Origin: Arthrobacter sp. M4
GTDB lineage: Bacteria; Actinomycetota; Actinomycetes; Actinomycetales; Micrococcaceae
DNA: 64,000 nucleotides
Reading direction: 5' to 3'
NCBI RefSeq assembly: GCF_020251205.1
Contig: NZ_JAIWYX010000015.1
Span: 1 to 64,000, forward strand
The notes below the pieces were generated by a model. That model saw only the letters and a program-made list of their open reading frames with translations. It searched no databases and was not told where the DNA came from. A program made the position numbers and the translations under genes. The stretch's first letter is position 1. Each line of letters opens with the position of its first letter. Below, in pieces: positions 17,524 through 26,099 of the stretch.

Positions 17524-18918
17524 TCAGGCCCGCGCGCCGCTGGCCTGCGGGACGATCCGCACCATCTGCCGGCGGTTCCGCAGGTCCACCTTGAGCTTGA
17601 GGGAGGACTTGCGCGCCAACAGGATCCCGACGACGGTCGCGGCCGAGGCGGGGACGCCGCCGGAAACCAACAGTGCTGTGTGCGGTTCAAGGTGCTCCGC
17701 AAGCCAGCCGAGCATGGGTCCGCCGATCGCCTGGCCTCCGATCAGCACCATGACGTACAAACTCATGACCCTTCCGCGAATCGCCATGTTCGCACTCACC
17801 TGGACCAGCTGGTTGGCTGCGGTGAGGAACATCAGGGACCAGAACCCTGAAAGGACCATTGCCAGGGAAAACCACACCATGGAGGGGGCGGCGGCGGAAA
17901 GGCACAGCATGGCTCCGTACAGGCCGGCGCTAAACACCACAGTGCGCAGCCGAAGGACCCGGCGGCGCGCCGAAGCTATGGCGCCGCTTAGCGCACCAAG
18001 CGCAACCATAGCGTTGAGCAGGCCGTAGCCACCGGCACCGGCGTCGAACACGTGGTCCGCGAAGGCGGCCAGCAGCACAGGCAGGCTCATCGCGAAAACC
18101 GACACAAAGCCGGCCATCAGCCAGGGCCAGTAGATCGTGGGCTTGCTTAGCGCATAGCGAAGGCCTTCCTTCAGCATGCCTTTGCGCTTAGGCGTCGGAG
18201 CAGTGACGTGCAGTTCGTCCTTCCGGAGGAGCAGAAGCATGGACACCGTTGAACAGCAGGCAGCCGCATTGGCAGCGAACGCCCATCCTGCGCCGACGGC
18301 GTTGAGCAGGATGCCCGCGATCGCCGGTCCAATGAGTCCGCCAAGTTGAAACGTCGTGGAGTTCACGCTGATGGCGTTACGGAGGTAGGCGGGGCCAACG
18401 AGTTCGTTGACAAAAACTTGGCGGGCCGGCTGGTCCAGAACCGTCACGAGCCCCAGGGCAAACGCGATCAGGTATACCTGCCAAACCTCAATGTGTCCGG
18501 TCAGGGCCAACGTGGCGAGGGCCGCCGCCAGCACTGCGGCCATGCTCTGGCACAGGATGAGGATCCTGCGCTTGGCAAAGCGGTCGGCCATCATGCCGCC
18601 CCAAGGCCCCAGCAGCAGCGACGGCGTGAACTGCAGGGCCACGGTGATGCCCACCGCGGTGACGGAGCCGGAAAGCTGGAGAACCAGCCAGTCCTGGGCG
18701 ATCCGCTGCATCCACAGGGCGATAACTGCGATGAAATGCCCTGCAGCGAAAATCTTGAAATTGCGGACTTTCAGGGAAATAAAGGTATGCCGCCAGGGCA
18801 GGCGCTCGCTGACGACGGCGATCGGCTGGGTGACGGAGTCCGGGGCCTGGGCGGCAGCGGCTATGGAATCGATGACGGGCTGACTTACGTTTGCCGCAGA
18901 GGGCGGTGGGGGTGCCAC
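17524..18918 (-). CDS. MFS transporter, EntS/MFS_3-like exporter
   Basis: A 464-aa protein of about 12 helices. It starts after a ~40-residue cytoplasmic N-terminus with FKIFAAGHFIAVIALWMQRIAQDWLVLQLSGS, a hallmark of the EntS/MFS_3 subfamily. The MFS motif GGMMADRFAKRRIL follows. Members export siderophores, drugs or metabolites. GTG 18918 has GAGGA six bases upstream. It is divergent from a LysR regulator with a symmetric T-N11-A site in between, so it is probably that regulator's target. Confidence 0.9.
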   Translation of the reverse strand: MAPPPPSAANVSQPVIDSIAAAAQAPDSVTQPIAVVSERLPWRHTFISLKVRNFKIFAAGHFIAVIALWMQRIAQDWLVLQLSGSVTAVGITVALQFTPSLLLGPWGGMMADRFAKRRILILCQSMAAVLAAALATLALTGHIEVWQVYLIAFALGLVTVLDQPARQVFVNELVGPAYLRNAISVNSTTFQLGGLIGPAIAGILLNAVGAGWAFAANAAACCSTVSMLLLLRKDELHVTAPTPKRKGMLKEGLRYALSKPTIYWPWLMAGFVSVFAMSLPVLLAAFADHVFDAGAGGYGLLNAMVALGALSGAIASARRRVLRLRTVVFSAGLYGAMLCLSAAAPSMVWFSLAMVLSGFWSLMFLTAANQLVQVSANMAIRGRVMSLYVMVLIGGQAIGGPMLGWLAEHLEPHTALLVSGGVPASAATVVGILLARKSSLKLKVDLRNRRQMVRIVPQASGARA

Positions 18919-19010
18919 AAAGAATCCTCAAGTAAACGGTTTCGGGTCGGTGCCATTAACGCTAAGGTGGCCGGTGATGATTGTGGAAGCTTATTGGGCC
19001 TATAACTCTC

Positions 19011-19025
19011 ATTGCAGACCGCAAT
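19011..19025. promoter_or_regulatory. LysR-type T-N11-A box between MFS and LysR genes
   Basis: attgc-agacc-gcaat is a perfect 5-5-5 palindrome fitting the T-N11-A consensus of LysR regulators. It sits ~93 bp from the MFS start and ~98 bp from the LysR start. Downstream, two ~20-bp direct repeats (19066-19107) share aattcccgggac and may be further contacts. Confidence 0.6.
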
Positions 19026-19122
19026 AGGCGGGAATTTCCCGACCAATTGGCGCCGTATTCAGTGCCGGACAATTCCCGGGACAGCCGAACAAATTCCCGG
19101 GACCAGGGGACAAAGGAGTCGC

Positions 19123-19977
19123 ATGTTTGAACCCGTCCAGCTTCGATCGTTCCTGGCAGTAGCGGAGACACTGAGCTTCACGAAAGCCGCGGAACGACTC
19201 GGCTTGGCGCAGCCCACGGTGAGCCAGCACGTGCGGAAACTCGAGACCGCCGCCAAACGTGTGCTTGTCGCCCGGGACACGCGCGAGGTGCGCCTGACGG
19301 ACAACGGCGATGCCATGGCCGGCTTCGCTCGCAGCATCCTCGCTGCCCACGATGCCGCCGCCCGTTACTTCTCTGGCTCAGCGATGCGCGGACGCCTGCG
19401 CTTCGGCACAGCGGACGACCTTGCGATAACCGGGCTGCCGCGAATTCTTCGCGAATTCCGGCAACTCTATCCGCAGATCAACCTGGAACTCACGGTCAGC
19501 CAGAGCGACCAGCTCATTAAAAGACTCAACGCCGGGCAACTTGATCTGGTTTTTGTGAAGTGGGTGGCCGGCGCCAAGGAAGGCACCGTGGTCCGCCACG
19601 ACACCTTTGCGTGGGTCGGCCTGGAACAGACAGTCCTGGATCCGCGCGATCCCGTGCCGCTCATCGCCTATCCGGCCCCAAGCCTCAGTCGCAAGCTCGC
19701 CATCGACGCACTCGAAGCGATGGGCCGCACTTGGCGCATCACCTGCAGTACCAAGCAGATCAGCGGCGTCCTCGCGGCACTTCGGGCGGGTATCGGCGTC
19801 GCGGTTATGCCGGCGTCGCTGGTTCCCGAGGACCTCAAGGTGATCACCGCACGCTTCGGCCTCCCGCCCGTAGGCGACGTCGACTTCACGCTCATCCGCA
19901 ACCCGCTCGCCAACGCAGAAGTGATCGACGCCCTCACGCAGGCCATCATGGGCAGGACGCTGAACAAGTCGAGCTGA
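19123..19977 (+). CDS. LysR-family transcriptional regulator
   Basis: A 284-aa regulator. The N-terminal HTH (residues 1-60: LRSFLAVAETLSFTKAAERLGLAQPTVSQHVRKLE) is followed by a periplasmic-binding-like effector domain (RLRFGTADDLAI to the end). ATG 19123 was chosen because AAAGGAG lies 5 bases upstream and the family homology starts there. It is divergent from the MFS exporter and likely controls it. The effector is unknown. Confidence 0.92.
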   Translation: MFEPVQLRSFLAVAETLSFTKAAERLGLAQPTVSQHVRKLETAAKRVLVARDTREVRLTDNGDAMAGFARSILAAHDAAARYFSGSAMRGRLRFGTADDLAITGLPRILREFRQLYPQINLELTVSQSDQLIKRLNAGQLDLVFVKWVAGAKEGTVVRHDTFAWVGLEQTVLDPRDPVPLIAYPAPSLSRKLAIDALEAMGRTWRITCSTKQISGVLAALRAGIGVAVMPASLVPEDLKVITARFGLPPVGDVDFTLIRNPLANAEVIDALTQAIMGRTLNKSS

Positions 19978-20019
19978 AAGACCGCCGTTTCCGTCCGGCA
20001 GCAAAGTACGACGGCGGCA

Positions 20020-20616
20020 CTAACTCGCGGCGGGCTGCGGCAGCAGGGCTTCTGCCGCCAGGCGGACGGTCCTTACAATGGCCGCCCGTCGACGCTCTGC
20101 ACGGTCCTTGGCCCCGCCCGTGAGGAGTCCATCAAGGGCGGGGAGGGCGGCGGGCACGTCGCAAAGGCTGATGATGGTCAACAGCAGGTCCGCCGCATCT
20201 TCCTGCTGAACGCCGGGCAGGACCTCCATGGTCCGCCGCACCTTCGCAACGCAGTTCTCCCTGCGTGCAAGGCGGTCCACCACGTAGTCACCACGCTCCA
20301 GGCCCTCCCAGAAAAGCAGGCGCGGCAACGTTGCGTCGGCCAAGTGATGATCGAAAAGCCGGCCAGCATAATCCGCCATTGCTTCGGGGCCATGGCCTTC
20401 AATGGGAACTTCATCCATGACCGCGCGCAACTGCGAGCCGATCACGGTGTCAAAAAGCGCGTCCTTCTTGCCGAAGTATTGATATATGCGTTCCTTATTG
20501 ACACCCGCGGCCGCTGCGATGCGGTCCACGCGGGCACCCGCCAAGCCGGACTGGCAAAACTCCACGGTGGCTGCTTCCAAGAGAAGGCGCTTGGTTCGCT
20601 CTGTATCCCACGCCAT
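20020..20616 (-). CDS. TetR-family transcriptional regulator
   Basis: A 198-aa regulator. HTH residues ~5-50 (RTKRLLLEAATVEFCQSGLAGARVDRIAAAAGVNKERIYQYFGKKDALFD) are canonical TetR. The C-terminal all-helical domain binds an unknown ligand. On the minus strand TATACT ends six bases before ATG 20616, which places the predicted transcript start on the start codon, so the mRNA may be leaderless. Overlapping inverted repeats lie just upstream, as expected for autorepression. Confidence 0.9.
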   Translation of the reverse strand: MAWDTERTKRLLLEAATVEFCQSGLAGARVDRIAAAAGVNKERIYQYFGKKDALFDTVIGSQLRAVMDEVPIEGHGPEAMADYAGRLFDHHLADATLPRLLFWEGLERGDYVVDRLARRENCVAKVRRTMEVLPGVQQEDAADLLLTIISLCDVPAALPALDGLLTGGAKDRAERRRAAIVRTVRLAAEALLPQPAAS

Positions 20617-20622
20617 TTCCTT

Positions 20623-20650
20623 AGTATAGTTGACTCCAACCAAACGGTTG
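20623..20650. promoter_or_regulatory. TetR promoter with overlapping palindromes
   Basis: Minus-strand -10 TATACT occupies 20623-20628. Immediately upstream are gttg-actc-caac (20629-20640) and caacc-aaac-ggttg (20637-20650), two interlocked inverted repeats sharing the caac half-site. A repressor bound here would block the promoter. The TetR protein itself is the likely binder (inference). Confidence 0.55.
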
Positions 20651-20718
20651 CAATCGCCAGCTGAGGGGCGCTAGACTCAAGGTCAGCCGCAAAAACAACT
20701 AGTTAGTTGGAGAATGTC

Positions 20719-21078
20719 GTGAGCGTCCAGAATCCCGTTGAACCCTCGATGCCAGTTGAGCCTCCCGTCGTCGAAGTAGTCTCCCCGGCAGTCGGCGCCC
20801 CGGCGCCGCCGCCCGCCCCGGCACCCATAGCAGCGCCCGGGATGCCGGCAATGCCGTCAATCCACGTGCGCGCCATCATTACGTGGCTGGCCATTTTCCC
20901 ACTCGTTGCAATCTGCATGGTCACCACCGGGCCGCTGATGGATGGCTGGCCTCCTGTGCTGCGGTCGTTCGTGCTCACCCTGATTGTGGTGCCGGTCGCG
21001 GTGTATGTTGTGGTTCCCCGGATGCTCGCCGCGTACGGGAAAATTCGCCAGCGGACCGCCGCAAAAGCCCGCCCCTAA
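20719..21078 (+). CDS. Small two-helix membrane protein
   Basis: A 119-aa protein from GTG 20719 (TTGGAG upstream). The first ~50 residues are Pro/Ala/Val-rich and unstructured. Two hydrophobic helices follow (AIITWLAIFPLVAICMVTTG and LRSFVLTLIVVPVAVYVVVP), then a basic tail. The helix pair resembles the membrane domain found C-terminal to some antibiotic-biosynthesis-monooxygenase-like proteins. Function is unknown. It is divergent from the TetR gene and is a possible target. Confidence 0.7.
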   Translation: MSVQNPVEPSMPVEPPVVEVVSPAVGAPAPPPAPAPIAAPGMPAMPSIHVRAIITWLAIFPLVAICMVTTGPLMDGWPPVLRSFVLTLIVVPVAVYVVVPRMLAAYGKIRQRTAAKARP

Positions 21079-21142
21079 TTGTTGCTGCGTGTACGCCACC
21101 TCACAGCGGCGCGCAGGACCCCGGGGCTAAACTGTTCACGTT

Positions 21143-21577
21143 ATGAATCGCACAATGTTTAAGTCCAAGATTCACCGCGCCACGGTCACGCATGCTGACC
21201 TACACTACGTCGGTTCGGTCACTGTCGACCTGGACCTGCTGGACGCTGCGGACATTCTCCCCGGCGAACTCGTCTCCATTGTCGACGTCACCAACGGGGC
21301 ACGCCTGGAAACCTACACGATCGCTGGCGAACGTGGCTCCGGTGTCATCGGCATTAACGGCGCAGCGGCCCACCTCATTCATGAGAACGACATTGTGATT
21401 CTCATTAGCTACGCGGATATGACCACCGAAGAGGCCCGCGCCTACGAGCCGAAGGTGGTCCACGTGGATAAGCACAACAAGATCGTCCAGCTCGGCAACG
21501 ATCCGGCTGACGGAGGCTTGATTCCCGGCCTGCTGCGCCCTCCGTTCGCGCTGAACAACGCCGCAACACTCAGCTAG
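21143..21577 (+). CDS. panD: Aspartate 1-decarboxylase proenzyme
   Basis: Makes beta-alanine for pantothenate and coenzyme A. The 144-aa proenzyme has the self-cleavage site G24-S25 in THADLHYVGS; cleavage turns S25 into the pyruvoyl cofactor. Other landmarks are GERGSGVIGINGAAAHL and VDKHNKIV. The E. coli enzyme cleaves at the same residue number, which supports the start. TAAACT ends ten bases before the ATG and there is no ribosome site, so the leader is probably very short. Confidence 0.96.
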   Translation: MNRTMFKSKIHRATVTHADLHYVGSVTVDLDLLDAADILPGELVSIVDVTNGARLETYTIAGERGSGVIGINGAAAHLIHENDIVILISYADMTTEEARAYEPKVVHVDKHNKIVQLGNDPADGGLIPGLLRPPFALNNAATLS

Positions 21578-21616
21578 CCGGCGGCGTCCGGTAAGTGGCT
21601 TGTCCGCATATCGGGA

Positions 21617-21632
21617 AATCGGTCAACCGATT
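21617..21632. promoter_or_regulatory. 16-bp palindrome upstream of the AEC carrier gene
   Basis: aatcggt-ca-accgatt is perfectly symmetric and sits ~80 bp before the start of the carrier gene and 40 bp after panD. It is a candidate operator; no regulator gene is adjacent. Confidence 0.45.
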
Positions 21633-21712
21633 CAGGATGGCTGAATAAATCTGATTAGGCTGGGAAGCGTGAACTCCCTGCCTACTCCTGACAAACCCCT
21701 CGGGGCGCCTCT

Positions 21713-22639
21713 GTGCTAGGTGTGCTCGCGGGGTTCTTCGTAGTCTGGTCCATCATTTTGGTGGGCTGGTTCATTGGAAAACGCCGCTTGCTTGGGGAGA
21801 ACGCCCGCCCCGTCCTCAGCGCCCTGACCTTTTTTGTTGCGAGTCCGGCACTCCTGTTCGAGACGCTGAGCAAGGCAAATCTGCGGGAGATCTTCTCCGC
21901 ACCGCTGCTCGTGGCAGGCGTTAGCGCAATCGCCACCGGGGTCCTCTTCTTTACGTTGGCCAAGTTCTGGTTGAAACGCACCATGCCCGAGGCTTTGGTT
22001 TCTTCAATGAGTGCGTCCCTGGCCAATTCGGCGAACCTTGGAATCCCCATCGCCGTTTTTGTGCTCGGCAGCGCGAGCTACGTGGCGCCACTGCTGATTT
22101 TCCAGCTGGCCTTCTTCACGCCCCTGTACCTCATGTTGCTTGATTCGAGCATGAGCACGCACCGGACTACTCCCCTGCGGTTCGTCCTGATGATCACCAA
22201 GAATCCGATGATTGTGGGTTCTGCTATCGGCCTCCTGGTGGCTGGCACCGGGTTCAAAGTTCCGGATCTGATTCTCCAGCCCATCCACCTGATTGGCGGC
22301 GCCGCGATCCCCGCGATGCTTCTGGCATTCGGAATGAGCCTCAATGGTTCCCGACCCCTTCAAAAGAGCTCGGCCCGCCGCATCGATGCCCTCCTGGCCA
22401 CAAGCTTCAAGCTGCTCGTGCACCCGGCCCTCGCATTCCTTTTTGCACGGTTCGCCCTGGGGCTGGATGGGCACGACCTGTTCGCCGCCGTTATCGCGGC
22501 AGCCCTTCCAACCGCCCAAAACGTGTTCGTCGCAGCCAGCCGCTACAAGGCCGGCATCATCGTGGCCAAGGACACTGTCCTGCTGACCACCGTGATAGCA
22601 GTCCCCGCGATGATCGTGCTGGCACTGCTTCTCGCTTGA
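21713..22639 (+). CDS. AEC-family (auxin efflux carrier-like) transporter
   Basis: A 308-aa membrane protein with about ten helices and the AEC inverted repeat pattern. Features are a first half with GWFIGKRRLL and FFVASPALLFETL, the central SLANSANLGIPIAVFVLG motif, and a second half with AIPAMLLAFGMSLNG and LPTAQNVFVAASRY. Bacterial AEC members often export or import dicarboxylates such as malate; the substrate is undetermined. The start is GTG 21713. It converges on the following gene with a 10-bp gap. Confidence 0.88.
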   Translation: MLGVLAGFFVVWSIILVGWFIGKRRLLGENARPVLSALTFFVASPALLFETLSKANLREIFSAPLLVAGVSAIATGVLFFTLAKFWLKRTMPEALVSSMSASLANSANLGIPIAVFVLGSASYVAPLLIFQLAFFTPLYLMLLDSSMSTHRTTPLRFVLMITKNPMIVGSAIGLLVAGTGFKVPDLILQPIHLIGGAAIPAMLLAFGMSLNGSRPLQKSSARRIDALLATSFKLLVHPALAFLFARFALGLDGHDLFAAVIAAALPTAQNVFVAASRYKAGIIVAKDTVLLTTVIAVPAMIVLALLLA

Positions 22640-22649
22640 GAGCGGTTCC

Positions 22650-25289
22650 CTATTCTTCCTCGACTGACGCCAAATACTTATCGAGCAGTTGTGCGCAACG
22701 GATGAAGCCTAGGTGTGAGTAGGCCTGCGGGTGGTTCCCCAAGTGGGTTTCCGTTGAGGGATCGTACTCTTCGGGCAGCAGGCCGGTGGGGCCGAACAAC
22801 GCCACGAGCTGGTTGAAGAGCGTCACGGCATCGTCCAGGCGACCAACTGCGAGGTACGCCTCGATCAGCCATGTGGTGCAGATGTGGAAGCCGCCCTCCA
22901 AACCCGGCAGGCCGTCGTCGTATCTGTACCGGAAAACCGTGGGTCCGGCGCGCAACTCGCGTTCGACGGCGGCCACGGTGTCCAGGAAGCGCTGGTCGCG
23001 GACGTCCAGGAGGCCGGAGAGGCCGATGTGCAGCACGGCGGCATCCAGGTCCGAGCTGTCATAGGCCACTGTGTAGGAGGCTGCGGAGTCGTCCCAGCCT
23101 TGGTGCAACACTTCGTCCCTGATGGTTGCCGCCGTGGCAACCCAGCTCTCCGCCGGCTCCCGGCCGTGCAGTTCAGCAGTTTTGAGGGCCCTGTCCATCG
23201 TCACCCAGCACATCACTTTGGTGTACACGTGGTGGCGCGGAGCGCGTCGGGCTTCCCATATGCCGTGATCGGGCTCGTGCCAGCGGGCCATCACTGCATG
23301 GACCATCTGCTCCATGAGCTTCCAGTGCTCGTCCGGAAGTTCCCTGCGCCGGACGCTGAGGCCGTGAATGAGCTCGGCGATCGGGCCGAAAACATCCAGC
23401 TGGACCTGGTGGTCGGCCGCGTTTCCGATGCGCACCGGGCGGGAGCCCGCGTAACCGGGAAGGCTCTCGATGGTGGCCTCCGTGGACAGCGGGGAGCCCG
23501 TCACCGAATACAACGGGTGTAGCCACTCGGGACCCGGGGCGCTCTCCAGGATACGGCCAAGCCACCGGAGGAAGCCGTCAGCTTCGTCTGTAGAGCCGAG
23601 GTCGACGAGGGCGTTGACAGTCATGGAGCCGTCCCGGAGCCAGCAGTAACGGTAATCCCAGTTGCGCGTGCCACCTATTCCCTCCGGCAGGGAGGTGGTG
23701 GGGGCGGCCAGGACGGCGCCGGTGGGCTCATGGACCAGCGCCTTGAGGACCAACGCCGACCGGCGCACCAAGGAGGGTTTCATGTTGGGCAGATCAAGCT
23801 CCCGCACCCATTGGCGGGTGGAATTCGCGACGGCGGCACGCCGCATTGGCTCTCCGCCCGGATCCGCCTGGGCCGGCTCAGTGTCACCGCATCGAAGGTT
23901 CAACACAACGGGGCCGTGGTGCAGGTTGACCTCCGCGGTGGCTGTGGCGTGCCGTCCGTCGCTGGTGACGGTGAAGTGGACGCCGGGCGCCGTGAGGATG
24001 ATGGGGTCGGCCGTACCCACAACATGCACTTCGTCGCCGCGGGCTTCCATGCTGAAGGGCGCGTTGGCGTAATCGGGACGCGGGGCGAAGACGATGCGGG
24101 CGGCGCCGGTGCCGGACAGGACCCGCACCAAGCTGGTGATGCCGTCGGGAGCGGGTTCCAGGTAGTCCGTGACCATGACGTCGGCCCAGCGGGTTTCCAC
24201 AATCATCGTGTTGTCCACATAGCGCTGCCCCAAGACAGGCGACGCCTTGACCGGTTCTATGCTGAAATGACCGGCCGGATCGCCGCCCAGGATGTGGGCG
24301 AACAATGAACCCGAATCAGGAAGGGGGTGGCTCATCCAACAAACCTTGGCATCAGGCGTCAGCAGCGCCGTTGAGGTTCCGTTGCCAATCAGCGAGTGGC
24401 GTTCGAGCCCTACGGCGTCTTCTCCGAAAAGCCAGGCGCGGCGGAGCTCGAACAGGATTGCCAGGACTTTGGCGAAAGCTTCCGGGCTGGGCAGGCGGTG
24501 CCGGGCAAGCGAATCGCCGTCGCCTACGTGAAGTCCCAAGTCCGGACCCCTCAACGTGGCAATGGCAAGCTCGTCGCTGGCTGCGTCACCTGCGAAGAGA
24601 GCGGCGCTAACGCCAAGCCTGGAACGAAGCTGCTCCAGCGCGGCGGCCTTGGAAGGCTCCACCACGGAAAGGTCGTAAACAGTGCCATCGACGATGAAGA
24701 AGAGTCCGTGCTCCTTGGCGATTTCCTCCGCCCGGGCTACGACTTTGGCCACAACATCCGGCGTGGCGGAACGCGTATGGACCCCGACGGCAACGGGCTT
24801 GCGTTCGATGCTGATGCCCTTCTCGAAGCCAACGGCTTCAGTGAGGGCGGATGCGGTTTGTTGCAGGACTGCCTCGGTAGCCAGGGAGACGCCGTAGGCG
24901 AAAGTCATGTCGAATTCAGCGCCGTGGCAACCGACAAGATGCACTTCGGCCGGCAGGCGTGACACCGCGGCGAGGTCCCGGAGTGAGCGTCCTGAGATTA
25001 CGGCGGTGTGCGTATTGGGCAGGGCCGCCAATGCCCGCAGTGCGACGGCGGCGCTGCCCAGCGGGAGCGTTTCCGTGGAGACACCTTCGGCCGCGCAGAG
25101 CGTTCCCCCATAGTTGCAGGCCACCAGCAATCCAGGAGTGCGCGCCAGGACCTTGAGCTCCGCCAGAAGCTGCGATGTGATGCCGTAATCTTCCTCTTCC
25201 GACCTCACGAAAGCCCGCAGCATTCCCAAGGGGAGGGCATTGGTCAAGAGAGCGGAATCAGCCACGGATTGGTTGAGCGGAGTTGGCAT
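22650..25289 (-). CDS. Trehalose-phosphatase-like / GH15 glucoamylase-trehalase fusion
   Basis: An 879-aa fusion. Residues ~40-275 are an OtsB-like HAD domain with motif II VISGRSLRDL (~98-106). Motif I (normally DxDGT) reads NYGGT at 59-63, so both catalytic aspartates are replaced. Motif IV is GDAASDE (234-240) instead of GDDxTDE. This half is probably inactive as a phosphatase. Residues ~300-879 are a GH15 (alpha/alpha)6 domain with RNWDYRYCWLRDGSMTVNAL and HPQAYSHLGFIRCAQ, related to glucoamylases and to the mycobacterial GH15 trehalase. A role in trehalose or alpha-glucan turnover is inferred. Confidence 0.88.
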   Translation of the reverse strand: MPTPLNQSVADSALLTNALPLGMLRAFVRSEEEDYGITSQLLAELKVLARTPGLLVACNYGGTLCAAEGVSTETLPLGSAAVALRALAALPNTHTAVISGRSLRDLAAVSRLPAEVHLVGCHGAEFDMTFAYGVSLATEAVLQQTASALTEAVGFEKGISIERKPVAVGVHTRSATPDVVAKVVARAEEIAKEHGLFFIVDGTVYDLSVVEPSKAAALEQLRSRLGVSAALFAGDAASDELAIATLRGPDLGLHVGDGDSLARHRLPSPEAFAKVLAILFELRRAWLFGEDAVGLERHSLIGNGTSTALLTPDAKVCWMSHPLPDSGSLFAHILGGDPAGHFSIEPVKASPVLGQRYVDNTMIVETRWADVMVTDYLEPAPDGITSLVRVLSGTGAARIVFAPRPDYANAPFSMEARGDEVHVVGTADPIILTAPGVHFTVTSDGRHATATAEVNLHHGPVVLNLRCGDTEPAQADPGGEPMRRAAVANSTRQWVRELDLPNMKPSLVRRSALVLKALVHEPTGAVLAAPTTSLPEGIGGTRNWDYRYCWLRDGSMTVNALVDLGSTDEADGFLRWLGRILESAPGPEWLHPLYSVTGSPLSTEATIESLPGYAGSRPVRIGNAADHQVQLDVFGPIAELIHGLSVRRRELPDEHWKLMEQMVHAVMARWHEPDHGIWEARRAPRHHVYTKVMCWVTMDRALKTAELHGREPAESWVATAATIRDEVLHQGWDDSAASYTVAYDSSDLDAAVLHIGLSGLLDVRDQRFLDTVAAVERELRAGPTVFRYRYDDGLPGLEGGFHICTTWLIEAYLAVGRLDDAVTLFNQLVALFGPTGLLPEEYDPSTETHLGNHPQAYSHLGFIRCAQLLDKYLASVEEE

Positions 25290-25401
25290 GGGCCGGGGTC
25301 CTTCCGAGCGGTGTTCTCCAGTGTGGGGCCGGAGAGTTTCGCCTGAATGACTCCTTGATTGCGGGCCTGTAAAAGGCCTGCATCATGCTCTGGAGCGAGC
25401 G

Positions 25402-26022
25402 TCAGCGGGCGGCGACGGCCAGGAAGCGGATCGGCAGTTCGATTAGCCGGAGGGGCCCGTGTGGTCCCTCGCCTTCGAAGACCAGGGAGTCCCCGGGCGA
25501 AAGCTCATACTCGTAGGAGCCGTGGCCGTAGACCATGCGCCCCTCGAGCATGTAGATGAATTCCGTGCCCGAGTGCTGGAACAGGGGAAAAACGTCCGAT
25601 GCGCTGGTGAGGGTGACCAGGCTGGGTTCGATCGCGTTTTCGCGCCGCTTCAACGAGCCGAGCGAACGGTATTCGTGGCCGTGCCTGGTCCCGGTTCGGA
25701 CCGTGACGCTGCCCTCGCCCGCGCGGGTGAGCGTCGCTTCGCGTTCGGTGTCCGCGCCTTGGAAAAGCGACGTTACGGGCAGGTTGAGTCCCGTCGCGAG
25801 GCGCTGCAGGGTTGTCAGGGAGCAGGAGGTGCTGGCGGATTCGATCTTGGAGATCATCGCCTTGGAGAGTCCGGTACGGGCGGCCAACTCTGCGGCGGAC
25901 ATCCCGGCCTCGGTCCGGTACCTCTTCACCTGGACGGCGATGATCGCTTCAAGGGAGCCGGGAGTTTCTTCTGTTGAGTCGGCCTCGGTGATGTTCGTGT
26001 GCTCGACCTCCCCGGTAGTCAT
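25402..26022 (-). CDS. XRE-family regulator with C-terminal cupin
   Basis: A 206-aa protein. The N-terminal ~22 residues are acidic. Then comes an XRE helix-turn-helix (~25-85, MSAAELAARTGLSKAMISKIE) and a cupin_2 sensor domain (~125-205, SGTEFIYMLEGRMVYGHGSYEYELSPGDSLVFEG). This PuuR/SutR-like architecture is common next to amine and amino-acid catabolic genes. The gene lies 78 bp downstream of the mgsC-like gene on the same strand but has its own TATACT six bases before the ATG, suggesting a leaderless transcript. It is the likely regulator of the methylated-amine island. Confidence 0.88.
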   Translation of the reverse strand: MTTGEVEHTNITEADSTEETPGSLEAIIAVQVKRYRTEAGMSAAELAARTGLSKAMISKIESASTSCSLTTLQRLATGLNLPVTSLFQGADTEREATLTRAGEGSVTVRTGTRHGHEYRSLGSLKRRENAIEPSLVTLTSASDVFPLFQHSGTEFIYMLEGRMVYGHGSYEYELSPGDSLVFEGEGPHGPLRLIELPIRFLAVAAR

Positions 26023-26028
26023 GGATCG

Positions 26029-26034
26029 AGTATA
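26029..26034 (-). promoter_or_regulatory. -10 element of a probable leaderless promoter
   Basis: Minus-strand TATACT with six bases to ATG 26022, so the expected transcription start coincides with the start codon. The geometry is the same as at the TetR gene (20623-20628). No ribosome binding site is visible. Confidence 0.5.
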
Positions 26035-26099
26035 GGCAGGTGGCAGTGCCCGTTAGGTCGTGCCGGGCCGGCGCCGCCACCTGCCAAACGGAGTTGGAA

